DNA of 49,887 nt, taken from Thioalkalivibrio sp. ALJ16 (GTDB taxonomy: Bacteria > Pseudomonadota > Gammaproteobacteria > Ectothiorhodospirales > Ectothiorhodospiraceae). Numbering within the stretch: the first letter of the stretch is position 1; the number at the start of each line of letters is the position of its first letter. This document shows positions 14,931-23,063 of this stretch, one piece after another. The stretch is taken from positions 1-49,887 of the forward strand of contig NZ_KB898054.1 in the NCBI RefSeq assembly GCF_000377345.1, read 5' to 3'. Made by a program: the position numbers and the translations under genes. The notes beneath the pieces were generated by a model. That model was not told the origin of the DNA, did not search any database, and was given only the letters and a program-made list of their open reading frames with translations.

Positions 14931-16979
14931 ATGATGATTCCCCTCGCCGCGACCAGCTACCTGACGGCGGCAGTGGCGTTTCTGGCCCTCGCGGTCGTGA
15001 CCCTGCTGCGCTGGCGTAACCGCCCGACCGGCCTGTGGGTGGCGCTGGCGGCGCTGCTGTCGGTGGGCTGGGCCGGCTACCTCGGTTTCCTGTCCTGGCA
15101 GTACGGCACCAGCGCCGCCATTTCCGGCGGCGTGATGGAGGTCGCGCGCAACGCCGGCTGGTTCGCGGTGCTGCTCGCCCTGCTGGGTGGTGTGGGCAGT
15201 CGGCCGGGCGTGGATCCGCGCGCGCTGCGCTGGTGGGCGGGCGCGGTCGCTGTGTTTCTGCTGGTCATGCTGGTGCCGCTGTGGTGGCCGGGCCTGCTCG
15301 GGGATGTCTGGCCGGGGCTTGCGACCCTGCTGATGGCGATCGCCGGCCTGGTGCTGGTGGAACAGGCCTACCGCAATACGCCGCCGCAGAACCGCTGGGA
15401 GATCAAGTTCCTCTGCCTGGGGCTGGGCGGGCTGTTTGCGTTCGACCTCTTCCTGTTTGCCGATCTGGTGCTGTTCCAGGCCACCGACAGCCCGTCGTGG
15501 CAGGCGCGCGGTTTTGTCAATGCCCTGGTTGTGCCGCTGCTCGCGGTGGCGATGGGCCGGCGCCTGCCGCAGCGCGAGGGCCCCACGGTTTCGCGCCACC
15601 TGCTGTTCCATACCGCATCGCTGATCGGTGCCGGGCTGTACCTGCTGGCGGTGGGGGGTGCGGGCTACTATCTGCGCCACCACGGCGGCGAGCTGGGCGC
15701 ACTGCTGCAGGTCACCCTCCTGTTCGGGGCGGCGCTGCTGCTGGCCATCGTGCTGTTTTCCGGCAGCGTGCGCGCCCAGCTGCGGGTGTGGCTGGCCAAG
15801 CATTTCTTCAATTACCGCTACGACTACCGCCAGGAATGGCTGCGGTTCACCGGCACCCTGGCGCAGACCGACCAGCAGACTCCGTTTCGCCAGCGCGCGA
15901 TCCTCGCCATTGCGGAGCTGGTCGAAAGCCCCGGCGGCCTGCTGTGGGTGCGCCGCGATGACGGCTGCTTCGTACTCGACGGTGTCCTCAACCTCGGCGA
16001 GCCGCAGCATCCGCCGCTGGATCCGGATGATTCCCTGATCGCGTTTCTGCTGCAGTCCGGCTGGGTGATCGACATCGACGAATTCCGCCGCGACCCGGAT
16101 TTCTATCATGGCCTCGACCTGCCCGGCTGGCTGATCGATAACCCGCGCCACTGGGCCGTGGTGCCGCTGCTCAAGAGCGATGGTCTGGAGGGCTTCGTGG
16201 TGCTCGCCCAGCCGCGAGCCCGGCACCGGATCGACTGGGAAGAACGCGACCTGCTGAAGACCGCGGGGCGCCAGCTGGCGGTGTACGTAGCCCTGGTGCA
16301 GACCGACGAGGCCCTGCTCGAGGCGCGTCAGTTCGAGACCTTCCACCGGCTGGCCGCCTTCCTGGTCCATGACCTCAAGAACGTCTCGGCCCAGCTGTCG
16401 CTGATCAGCGCCAATGCCGAGCGCCACCGCGACAACCCCGAGTTTGTGGCGGATGCCTTCCGCACCGTGGGCAATGCCCGCGACCGCCTGGAGCGCACGC
16501 TGGCCCAGTTGCGCAAGGCACAGCCCGGCACCGACAGCCCGCGCCAGGCGGTGGCGCTGGACGAGCTGTTGCACGAGGTCGCCAGCGACAGCCGCCAGGC
16601 CCGTCCCGAGCCCCGGGTGGTGGTGGAGAGCCCCGCCCGGGTGCTCGGCAACCACGACGCACTGCGCAACGTGCTGTTGCATCTGGTGCGCAATTCGCAG
16701 GAGGCGACACCGGATAACGGCGATATAACCTTGACCCTGAAAACCCAGGATCAATGGGCCATCATCGGAATCGAGGACACCGGGGCGGGGATGGACGAGG
16801 AGTTTGTCCGTCGCCGGCTGTTCAAGCCGTTCCAGACCACCAAGGGTAACGCCGGGATGGGGATCGGCCTGTACGAGGCGCGGGATCTGGTGGTTCGCAT
16901 GGGCGGCCGGATCGAGGTTTCCAGCCGCACGGGCGAGGGCACCACCTTCACGCTGCGCCTGCCCCGGTACGACCCGTGA
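14931..16979 (+). CDS. prsK: Exosortase A/PEP-CTERM system sensor histidine kinase PrsK
   Basis: This 682-aa kinase has an N-terminal membrane domain of eight to ten hydrophobic segments (residues 1-290), a GAF-like sensor domain (about 315-460), a dimerisation/phosphoacceptor helix with His480 (FHRLAAFLVHDLKNVSAQLSLI) and an HATPase domain. The latter has N-box LHLVRNSQEATPDN near 585, G1 DTGAGMDEEF near 615 and G2 NAGMGIGLYEARDLV near 640. Domain order and the VHDLKN motif match PrsK of PEP-CTERM systems, which signals to PrsR. The stimulus is unknown. It is followed 52 bp later by prsR. Confidence 0.94.
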   Translation: MMIPLAATSYLTAAVAFLALAVVTLLRWRNRPTGLWVALAALLSVGWAGYLGFLSWQYGTSAAISGGVMEVARNAGWFAVLLALLGGVGSRPGVDPRALRWWAGAVAVFLLVMLVPLWWPGLLGDVWPGLATLLMAIAGLVLVEQAYRNTPPQNRWEIKFLCLGLGGLFAFDLFLFADLVLFQATDSPSWQARGFVNALVVPLLAVAMGRRLPQREGPTVSRHLLFHTASLIGAGLYLLAVGGAGYYLRHHGGELGALLQVTLLFGAALLLAIVLFSGSVRAQLRVWLAKHFFNYRYDYRQEWLRFTGTLAQTDQQTPFRQRAILAIAELVESPGGLLWVRRDDGCFVLDGVLNLGEPQHPPLDPDDSLIAFLLQSGWVIDIDEFRRDPDFYHGLDLPGWLIDNPRHWAVVPLLKSDGLEGFVVLAQPRARHRIDWEERDLLKTAGRQLAVYVALVQTDEALLEARQFETFHRLAAFLVHDLKNVSAQLSLISANAERHRDNPEFVADAFRTVGNARDRLERTLAQLRKAQPGTDSPRQAVALDELLHEVASDSRQARPEPRVVVESPARVLGNHDALRNVLLHLVRNSQEATPDNGDITLTLKTQDQWAIIGIEDTGAGMDEEFVRRRLFKPFQTTKGNAGMGIGLYEARDLVVRMGGRIEVSSRTGEGTTFTLRLPRYDP

Positions 16980-17031
16980 AGCCCCATCGTGCCGTCCTCC
17001 ATGACGTCCTCCCGGGGGCGGATGCAATGTG

Positions 17032-18378
17032 ATGGAGTCGATGCTCAAGCTTCTGATTGTCGAGGATGATGCCGGCCTGCAGAGCCAGTTGCGCTGGTGC
17101 CTGGACGGCTACGAGATCTGCCAGGCCCAGGACCGGGCCAGTGCCATGGCGCACATGCGCCGGCACGAGCCGGAACTGGTCACGCTCGATCTCGGGCTGC
17201 CGCCCGACCCTGCCAATGCGACCGAGGGCCTGGCACTGCTGGAGGAGATCCTGGCCTTCAAGCCCGAGGCCAAGGTCATCGTGGTCACCGGCAACGATGA
17301 TCGCGAAAACGCCCTGAAGGCGGTTGCGCTGGGCGCCTACGATTTCTACATCAAGCCGGTCGATGCCGAACTGCTGCGCCTGATCGTGGACCGCGCAGCG
17401 CGCCTGTACGAGCTGGAAGACGAAAACCGTCGCCTCGCCCGCGGGGGCGTCTCGTCGCTCTCCGGCATCATCACCTCGGACCCGCAGATGCTGCAGGTCT
17501 GCCGCATGGTGGAGCGTGTCGCACCCTCCGATGCGACCGTGTTGCTGCTGGGCGACAGTGGCACCGGCAAGGAGGTCCTGGCGCGCGCGGTGCATGACCT
17601 CAGCAACCGCGCCCAGGAACGCTTTGTCGCCATCAACTGCGCCGCGATCCCGGAAAACCTGCTGGAAAGCGAACTGTTCGGCTACGAGAAGGGCGCGTTC
17701 ACCGGCGCCACCCGCCAGACCATCGGCAAGATCGAGCACGCCCACAAGGGCACGCTGTTCCTGGACGAGATCGGCGACCTGCCGCAAAGCCTGCAGGCCA
17801 AGCTGCTGCGCTTCCTCCAGGAACGCACGGTCGAGCGCCTCGGCGGGCGCAACGAGATCCCGGTGGATGTGCGCATCATCGGTGCCACCAACCAGGACCT
17901 CCAGGCGCTGATCCGCGACGGCGCCTTCCGCGAGGACCTCTACTACCGCATCAGCGAGATCGCCATCGACATCCCCCCAGTGCGCGCGCGATCCGGCGAT
18001 GCCGCCCTGCTGGCGCACGCCCTGCTCGAGCGTTTTGCCCGCGAACAGGGCAAGCCGCGGCGCGGCTTTACCGCCGACGCGCTGCGGGCGATCGAGAACT
18101 ACAGCTGGCCCGGTAACGTGCGCGAGATGGAGAACCTGATCCGGCGCGCCGTGATCATGGCGGACGGCAACCTGCTGACCGCCGACGACCTGGGCCTGCA
18201 GGACTCCACCCAGGACGCGCCCCCGGAACGGCTGCGCGAGGCCCGCGACCGGGCCGAATACGAGTCCGTGATCAAGGCAATGGGCCGCTGCAACGGCAAC
18301 ATCGCCCAGGCGGCCGACACCCTCGGCATTACCCGCCCAACGCTCTACGGCCTGCTCGACAAGTACGGGCTCAGATGA
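17032..18378 (+). CDS. prsR: Exosortase A/PEP-CTERM system sigma-54-dependent response regulator PrsR
   Basis: This 448-aa NtrC-type activator has a receiver domain with acidic pocket VEDD and phosphoacceptor D53 (LVTLDLGLPPD). The AAA+ domain carries Walker A GDSGTGKE (from 174), the sigma-54 contact loop GAFTGA (from 221) and FLDEIGDLPQSLQAKLLRFLQE. The Fis-type HTH at the C terminus reads GNIAQAADTLGITRPTLYGLLDKYGL. It should activate RpoN promoters, and two good -24/-12 sites occur in this window (22753-22768 and 31435-31450). ATG 17032 is used; GTG 17029 or ATG 17041 are possible. The stop overlaps prsT as ATGA. Confidence 0.94.
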   Translation: MESMLKLLIVEDDAGLQSQLRWCLDGYEICQAQDRASAMAHMRRHEPELVTLDLGLPPDPANATEGLALLEEILAFKPEAKVIVVTGNDDRENALKAVALGAYDFYIKPVDAELLRLIVDRAARLYELEDENRRLARGGVSSLSGIITSDPQMLQVCRMVERVAPSDATVLLLGDSGTGKEVLARAVHDLSNRAQERFVAINCAAIPENLLESELFGYEKGAFTGATRQTIGKIEHAHKGTLFLDEIGDLPQSLQAKLLRFLQERTVERLGGRNEIPVDVRIIGATNQDLQALIRDGAFREDLYYRISEIAIDIPPVRARSGDAALLAHALLERFAREQGKPRRGFTADALRAIENYSWPGNVREMENLIRRAVIMADGNLLTADDLGLQDSTQDAPPERLREARDRAEYESVIKAMGRCNGNIAQAADTLGITRPTLYGLLDKYGLR

Positions 18379-21230
18379 GGCATACCATGGTGACTACCCG
18401 ACATACCCAGAAAGGCCCCGGGATCGCCCCGGTCCGTCCCGGCGTACCCCCGAACCGGCGGCTGAAGCCGCTGGCGCTCGCCGTGATCCTCGCCACCGGG
18501 TTGAGCCTGGCGGGCTGTGACCAGATCGGCTCGGCCAGCGAACAGGACTACCTTGATCGCGCCCAGACCCTGCAGGAGCAGGGCGACTATCGCGCGGCGC
18601 GCATCGAGTACCGCAATGCCCTGCAACTGAACACCGATGCCCCGGGTACGCGCCACAGCCTCGGGGTGGTGTACCTCGAACTGGGCAACCCCGAAGAGGC
18701 GCGCCGCCAGCTGGAGCGGGCGCAGTCGCTGGGTATCCCCGAGGCCCAGGTGACGCTGCCGCTGGCGGAGGCATGGTTTGCGACCGACCGCTTTGCGCGC
18801 ATCCGGGACCAGCAGGTTCCGGAGGATCTTGCTGCGGATGAACGATCACGCCTGCACGCGCTGCGCGCGGTGGCGTTCGCCGCCGTCGGCGAGCGCGAGG
18901 CGGCGGAAGCCGAACTGGCGCGCGTTGGCGCCGGCGACGAGCAGCCTTTGAAGGCCCTGGCCCGAGCCCACCTGTGGATGGCCGAGGGCGACGCCGAACA
19001 GGCCATCGCAGCGCTGGAACAGGCGCTGGACCTGCAGCCGGAGCTGGGGCAGGCGTGGAGCCTGCTCGGCGAATATCGACGGATCACCGGTGACCTCGAG
19101 GGGGCCGAAGAGGCCTTCAGCCGGGCCATCGAGGTGCGCCCCGGTTCCGGGCGGGACCACATGGCACGCGCGATGGTGCGCCTGAACACGGGTGACTACG
19201 AAGGGGCCCGGTCGGATGTCGATGGTCTGAAGCAGGGGGGCTCCTCGCACCCGGGCGTGCACTACCTGGACGGCATGCTGCTGATGGAACAGGAGCGCTT
19301 CAGTGACGCCCGCGCCAGTTTCGAACAGGCCCTCGCCGGCAACCGCTCCTACAGCCCGGCATTGCTGGGACTGGGCCTGGCGCATCGCAGCCTGGGCAAT
19401 CTGGAGCAGGCCGAACACAACCTGAACCGCCACGTACAGGAGAGCCCCGGCTCGCTGCAGGGCATCCGTACGCTGGCGGCAATCTATCTGGAGCAGGAGC
19501 GTGTGCAGGACGCCCTGCGCTTTGTCGACCGCGTGAGCCGCGACTATACGGGCGATGCGGGCGACATGGCCGAATTACGTGGCCGCCTGTTACTGGCCGC
19601 CGGCGATGCCGAGGGCGGGGTCGCCGCCCTGCGCGAGGCCGCCGCTGCGCGGCCTGGCTCGCAGGAAATGCAGGAGCTGCTGGCGGTGGCCCTGCTTCAG
19701 GGGGGCGAGACCGAAGAGGGGCTGGACGTGATGCGCGCTACCGGTGACGCGGTTACGGCCCAGCAGGTGGACACCACCATGGTGCTGTACCTGCTGCAGT
19801 CCGGGCGCTACGACGAGGCCCTGGAACGTGCCCGAGGCCTGCAGGAGCTGCAGCCGGACGAGGCTGCCCCGCTGAGTCTTCAGGGCGCTGCGCTCATGGG
19901 GTTGGGTCGGGTTGACGAGGCGCGGACCGCGTTCCGTGAGGGTGTCGAGCTGGACCCGGATGACACCTCCGTGGCAATGAACCTGGCCAGCCTGGAGCTG
20001 CAGGCTGGCAACCGTGGCGCCGCCCGGGAGGTCCTGGAGGCCATCCAGGAGCGTCAGCCCGGGCATTCCCGGTCCGCACAGCGCCTGGCCAATATGAGCC
20101 TGCAGGACGGTGATCCGCAGGGCGCGGCCCGCTGGCTGCGCGCGGCCATCGAGTCGCAGCCGGAACTGCTCCCGCCGCATCTCATGCTGGCCCAGGTCCA
20201 GCTTCAGGGAGGGCAGTCCGAGCGGGCACTGGAGACCTTGCAGGCCGCGCGCGAGCACCACCCGGAAAACGCCGACCTGCTGTACGCGCTGGCGGATGTG
20301 CAACAGAGCCTGAACCAGCCGGAGGCCGCGGTGGAAAGCCTCGCGGCGGCCGTTGAACAGGCGCCCGACAATGCAACCCTGCGCCTTGCCCTGGCGCGCG
20401 CCCATGCCCAGGCCGGCGACGAGGCCGCGACCGAAAGCACCCTGAGCGAGCTCCTGGAGCGGCAGCCCGATCACTACCAGGCACGCCTGCTGCTGGCGCG
20501 TGGCCTGGTCAACCAGGAGCGTCTGGACGACGCCAGTCCGCACCTGGAAAACCTGCAGGAACGGTACGAGGACCGCGCCGAGATCCAGGCCCTGCTGGGA
20601 CGTGCCGCGGTGCAGCGGGATGATCCGGAAGCCGCGGTCCGGCATTACCGGGCTGCCCTGGCAAGCCCGGATGACCAGCGTCGGGACTGGGTGCACGAAC
20701 TGGCGCGCGCGCAGCGTGCCGTCGGCGAGGCCGAGGCCGGGCAGGCCACACTGGCCGCCTGGCTGGAGGAGCATCCGCAGGACCTGGCGACGCGGCACCT
20801 GTATGCCTCGCAGCAAATGGCATCCGGAGATCGCTCCGGGGCGATCGATTCCTATCGCCTGATCGTTGAACAGGACGGGGAGGACGTGATCGCGCTCAAT
20901 AATCTGGCGTGGTCACTGCGCGACAGCCACACCGACGAAGCCCTGGGCTATGCGCGCCGGGCGGCGGACCTGGCCCCCGAGGCCGCGCCGGTCTTGGATA
21001 CGCTGGCCGTGGTACTGATCCACGCGGGCGAGCCCGCCGAGGCCGTGGACCTGCTTGGCCGGGCCAGCGAACTGGCGCCGGAGGACCCGGGTATCCAGTA
21101 CCACCTGGCCTGGGCGGAAAGTGAACACGGCGCGCGGGATGCCGCCGTCGAGCGCCTGCAGCGCCTGCTGGACGGGCGCGACGAGTTCCCGCAGCGCGCG
21201 GATGCCGAGGCGTTGCTGGAACGCCTGTAG
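18375..21230 (+). CDS. prsT: PEP-CTERM/XrtA system TPR-repeat lipoprotein PrsT
   Basis: This 951-aa protein has an N-terminal lipoprotein signal (LALAVILATGLSLAGC) after a basic leader, followed almost entirely by degenerate tetratricopeptide repeats. Examples are YRAARIEYRNALQLNTDAPG, PELGQAWSLLGEYRRITGDL, DDTSVAMNLASLELQAGN and, near the end, DVIALNNLAWSLRDSHTDEALGYARRAADLAPEAA. Length, lipobox and repeat content match the large PrsT family (TIGR02917), encoded next to prsK-prsR. It probably acts in the periplasm, at a membrane surface, as a scaffold for the sorting or polysaccharide machinery; the partner is unknown. A strong intrinsic terminator follows, closing the first operon. Confidence 0.93.
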   Translation: MRHTMVTTRHTQKGPGIAPVRPGVPPNRRLKPLALAVILATGLSLAGCDQIGSASEQDYLDRAQTLQEQGDYRAARIEYRNALQLNTDAPGTRHSLGVVYLELGNPEEARRQLERAQSLGIPEAQVTLPLAEAWFATDRFARIRDQQVPEDLAADERSRLHALRAVAFAAVGEREAAEAELARVGAGDEQPLKALARAHLWMAEGDAEQAIAALEQALDLQPELGQAWSLLGEYRRITGDLEGAEEAFSRAIEVRPGSGRDHMARAMVRLNTGDYEGARSDVDGLKQGGSSHPGVHYLDGMLLMEQERFSDARASFEQALAGNRSYSPALLGLGLAHRSLGNLEQAEHNLNRHVQESPGSLQGIRTLAAIYLEQERVQDALRFVDRVSRDYTGDAGDMAELRGRLLLAAGDAEGGVAALREAAAARPGSQEMQELLAVALLQGGETEEGLDVMRATGDAVTAQQVDTTMVLYLLQSGRYDEALERARGLQELQPDEAAPLSLQGAALMGLGRVDEARTAFREGVELDPDDTSVAMNLASLELQAGNRGAAREVLEAIQERQPGHSRSAQRLANMSLQDGDPQGAARWLRAAIESQPELLPPHLMLAQVQLQGGQSERALETLQAAREHHPENADLLYALADVQQSLNQPEAAVESLAAAVEQAPDNATLRLALARAHAQAGDEAATESTLSELLERQPDHYQARLLLARGLVNQERLDDASPHLENLQERYEDRAEIQALLGRAAVQRDDPEAAVRHYRAALASPDDQRRDWVHELARAQRAVGEAEAGQATLAAWLEEHPQDLATRHLYASQQMASGDRSGAIDSYRLIVEQDGEDVIALNNLAWSLRDSHTDEALGYARRAADLAPEAAPVLDTLAVVLIHAGEPAEAVDLLGRASELAPEDPGIQYHLAWAESEHGARDAAVERLQRLLDGRDEFPQRADAEALLERL

Positions 21231-21254
21231 GCATTTTCCCAACCCGTGGTCCGA

Positions 21255-21280
21255 GGGGCTGCCTGGCAGCCCCTTTTTTT
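21255..21280 (+). terminator. Intrinsic terminator after prsT
   Basis: GGGGCTG-CCTGG-CAGCCCC (21255-21273) forms a 7-bp GC stem with a 5-nt loop and is followed directly by seven T residues (21274-21280), 24 bp after the prsT stop codon. Confidence 0.88.
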
Positions 21281-21381
21281 GCCGGCGCGCGTGCCCGAAC
21301 GGCCGGAGCCGCCCTGGGCGCACATGGGTCCAGCGGCGTGATCCCGCATCGTCCCCACGTGGTTGCTTAGCCACTCGCTAT

Positions 21382-21518
21382 GTCATCCCGGGAACCTCGC
21401 ACCGGTTATCCGGGATCTCCCGGGGCTTGAGCGGTGTTGGTGGCGAGGGTGGGAGATCCCGGCTCTCCGCTTCGCTGCGGCCGGGATGACCAGGTGTGGG
21501 AGGTGCGGCCGGGATGAC
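21382..21518. repeat. GTCATCCCGG-type interspersed repeat with a duplicated end
   Basis: The unit 21382-21490 starts GTCATCCCGG and ends CCGGGATGAC (10-bp terminal inverted repeats), with internal TTATCCGGGATCTCC and GGAGATCCCGGCTCTCCGC. Its right end is repeated once more at about 21503-21518 (GTGCGGCCGGGATGAC). It is closely related to the copy at 49540-49649 and to the interior of 666-817. Together with the flanking sequence it fills the gap between the prsT and PEP-CTERM terminators; no gene is seen there. Confidence 0.8.
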
Positions 21519-21597
21519 CTGGTTGCGGGGGGGCGGGTGGGATGGCCGGGTGTGGGTGTGTTGAGGTCGGGACGGCGTTGATACGGGTGGCGGGCAC

Positions 21598-21626
21598 AAA
21601 AAAGGGGCTCCCGTTGCGGGAGCCCC
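21598..21626 (-). terminator. Intrinsic terminator of the PEP-CTERM protein gene
   Basis: Read on the minus strand, GGGGCTCCCG-CAA-CGGGAGCCCC is a perfect 10-bp stem with a 3-nt loop followed by TTTTTT. It lies 66 bp past the stop codon of the PEP-CTERM gene. Confidence 0.9.
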
Positions 21627-21691
21627 CAAGCTTGGTGGACCCGGGGGGAGGGCCACCAAGTGGTTGTGGAGAGATCGTGGTGCCGCGTCGC

Positions 21692-22663
21692 TTACGCCGC
21701 CGCCTGGCGATCATCATTGGCGGAGCGGCGGCGCATGCCACCGACGCCGATGAAGCCGGCCAGCATCAGCAGGGACAGACCCATCAGCGCCAGGGTGCCC
21801 GGTTCCGGTACCGCGAAGCGCAGGCTGCCGTCGTGGCGGGACTGGGTCTCGCTGAACAGGGTCTGACCTTCGCGTTCGGTGCCGAAGATATCGTTGGCAT
21901 CACCACCGAAGAAGGTCACTGGCGGCGGCTCCTGGATGGTACCGGCGCTGGCAAAGGCCGAGACCATGAACGTCGGGGCACCGTCCTCGTCCTCGAGCAG
22001 GTCGGCGAAGTCGATGCCGTCGGCGGTGAACCAGAAGCCCGGCAGCACGTTCACGACCTGAAATTCGAAGGTGAAGGTCCCTTCGATAAATTGCCCGCCC
22101 TGTTCCTGGAACTCCAGAATGCTGTTGCCGGACTTCAGGGCCAGCTCCATCACCTGTTCGCCGGCGCTATAGTGGGCCGCCGCTCCTTCATAATCCTGCC
22201 CAAAACCGGGGCTCAGGTCGGACATGAACAGCTGAAAGTTGTCGGTGCCCACCGAGGTGTAGTTGGCGTTGACCACAAAGTTGTCGCCGACGGTATTGGT
22301 GCCGGTGACCACCCCGCGGAGTTCATCCCAGAGGAGCCCCATGGAGTATGTAGCGCCAATGAAGTCGGGGCCGGACTGAGGTGCAGCGGCATCGAGCGGG
22401 GTACGAAATGCTGATGCATCGCCGTAGCCACGGTCATAGAAGACGTCACCTTCCTGCAATGGGTTGGTCGGGTCCTGTACGTACTGGAAGGTCTGGGTGT
22501 TCAGGCCGAACTGGATGCGCTCGACATTTGTGACCGAACCACTGTAGTCCGTAGTGGCATCGAGATTCATGTCGAAAGCAATCACCGAAGCCGTCGCGGT
22601 GCTGGCGCCTGTGGCGAAAAGGCCGACGCAGAGCGAAGCGAGAAGCACTTTTTTCGCGTTCAT
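21692..22663 (-). CDS. PEP-CTERM sorting-domain surface protein
   Basis: This 323-aa exported protein has a signal peptide (MNAKKVLLASLCVGLFATGASTATA), a beta-rich extracellular region of unrecognised type and a textbook PEP-CTERM tail. The tail has VPEPGTLALMGLSLL, a hydrophobic helix ending AGFIGVGG, then the basic cluster MRRR. Exosortase A (40660-42219) should cleave at the PEP motif and transfer the protein to the cell surface. The ATG at 22663 has a strong AGGAGAG ribosome-binding site. It is the only PEP-CTERM substrate in the window, is monocistronic with its own terminator, and has a sigma-54 promoter about 90 bp upstream. The external domain gives no functional clue. Confidence 0.93.
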   Translation of the reverse strand: MNAKKVLLASLCVGLFATGASTATASVIAFDMNLDATTDYSGSVTNVERIQFGLNTQTFQYVQDPTNPLQEGDVFYDRGYGDASAFRTPLDAAAPQSGPDFIGATYSMGLLWDELRGVVTGTNTVGDNFVVNANYTSVGTDNFQLFMSDLSPGFGQDYEGAAAHYSAGEQVMELALKSGNSILEFQEQGGQFIEGTFTFEFQVVNVLPGFWFTADGIDFADLLEDEDGAPTFMVSAFASAGTIQEPPPVTFFGGDANDIFGTEREGQTLFSETQSRHDGSLRFAVPEPGTLALMGLSLLMLAGFIGVGGMRRRSANDDRQAAA

Positions 22664-22752
22664 TGGAACTCTCCTGATGCTCAATTAGTGGCGATTCAAC
22701 CATCGCCGGGGTTGGCCTGGCGGCCCTATCGGTTGTTCTCGCCTGAATACTA

Positions 22753-22768
22753 AGCAGGCACCGTGCCA
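22753..22768 (-). promoter_or_regulatory. Sigma-54 (RpoN) promoter of the PEP-CTERM gene
   Basis: On the minus strand TGGCACGGTGCCTGCT matches the -24/-12 consensus TGGCACGN4TTGCW at all fixed positions but one (CTGC for TTGC), with exact GG-N10-GC spacing. The predicted start near 22742 gives a leader of about 80 nt. PrsR, encoded nearby, is the expected activator; RpoN/PrsR control of PEP-CTERM genes has been reported in Zoogloea. Confidence 0.85.
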
Positions 22769-22771
22769 GTT

Positions 22772-22798
22772 TTAAGATCATGAACGGAATGATCATAA
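22772..22798. promoter_or_regulatory. Inverted repeat just upstream of the sigma-54 promoter
   Basis: TTAAGATCAT (22772-22781) and ATGATCATAA (22789-22798) are inverted arms with one mismatch around a 7-bp spacer, ending 4 bp before the -24 element. This is close for a classical enhancer; it could be a repressor or architectural-protein site. Further upstream, GTCGA/TCGAC arms (22887-22891, 22905-22909) lie at a distance more usual for an activator. The rest of 22799-23007 is AT-rich without a gene. Confidence 0.4.
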
Positions 22799-23007
22799 GT
22801 GACTGTTTTTTCGATTCTAAAAATATGGGATTCGGCCTGAGGAAGGCGGTGTTCGTGACGAGGTATCGAATGAGGCCGTTTGCAGTGTCGAAGTGTAAAG
22901 ACGCTCGACGCGGATGGGGGTGTCCTGGACTGCCCGGTGGCGATCACGCAAGCCCAGGCGTCAAAAAGTTAGGAAAAACAGCACCTTGAGTGAACGCACG
23001 CGCTTGT

Positions 23008-23033
23008 AAAACATCTCGACAGGATGTCTTTTC
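23008..23033. terminator. Possible bidirectional terminator after the RND gene
   Basis: AAAACATC (23008-23015) and GATGTCTTTT form an inverted repeat around TCGACAG, with A-run and T-run on opposite sides. Read on the minus strand it would end the RND operon 30 bp after the stop codon. The stem is short. Confidence 0.45.
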
Positions 23034-23063
23034 CGGGGGTGTTCGCGGCCCCGGGCGGGCGGT

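Noticed and set aside
14889..17048. Very long open frame on the minus strand opposite prsK (and similar long antisense frames at 24899-26767, 31514-33382 and 43403-45583)
   Set aside because: These are antisense shadows of well-supported genes. Their translations are rich in Arg/Gln/His with no domain signatures, as expected from GC-rich codon bias.
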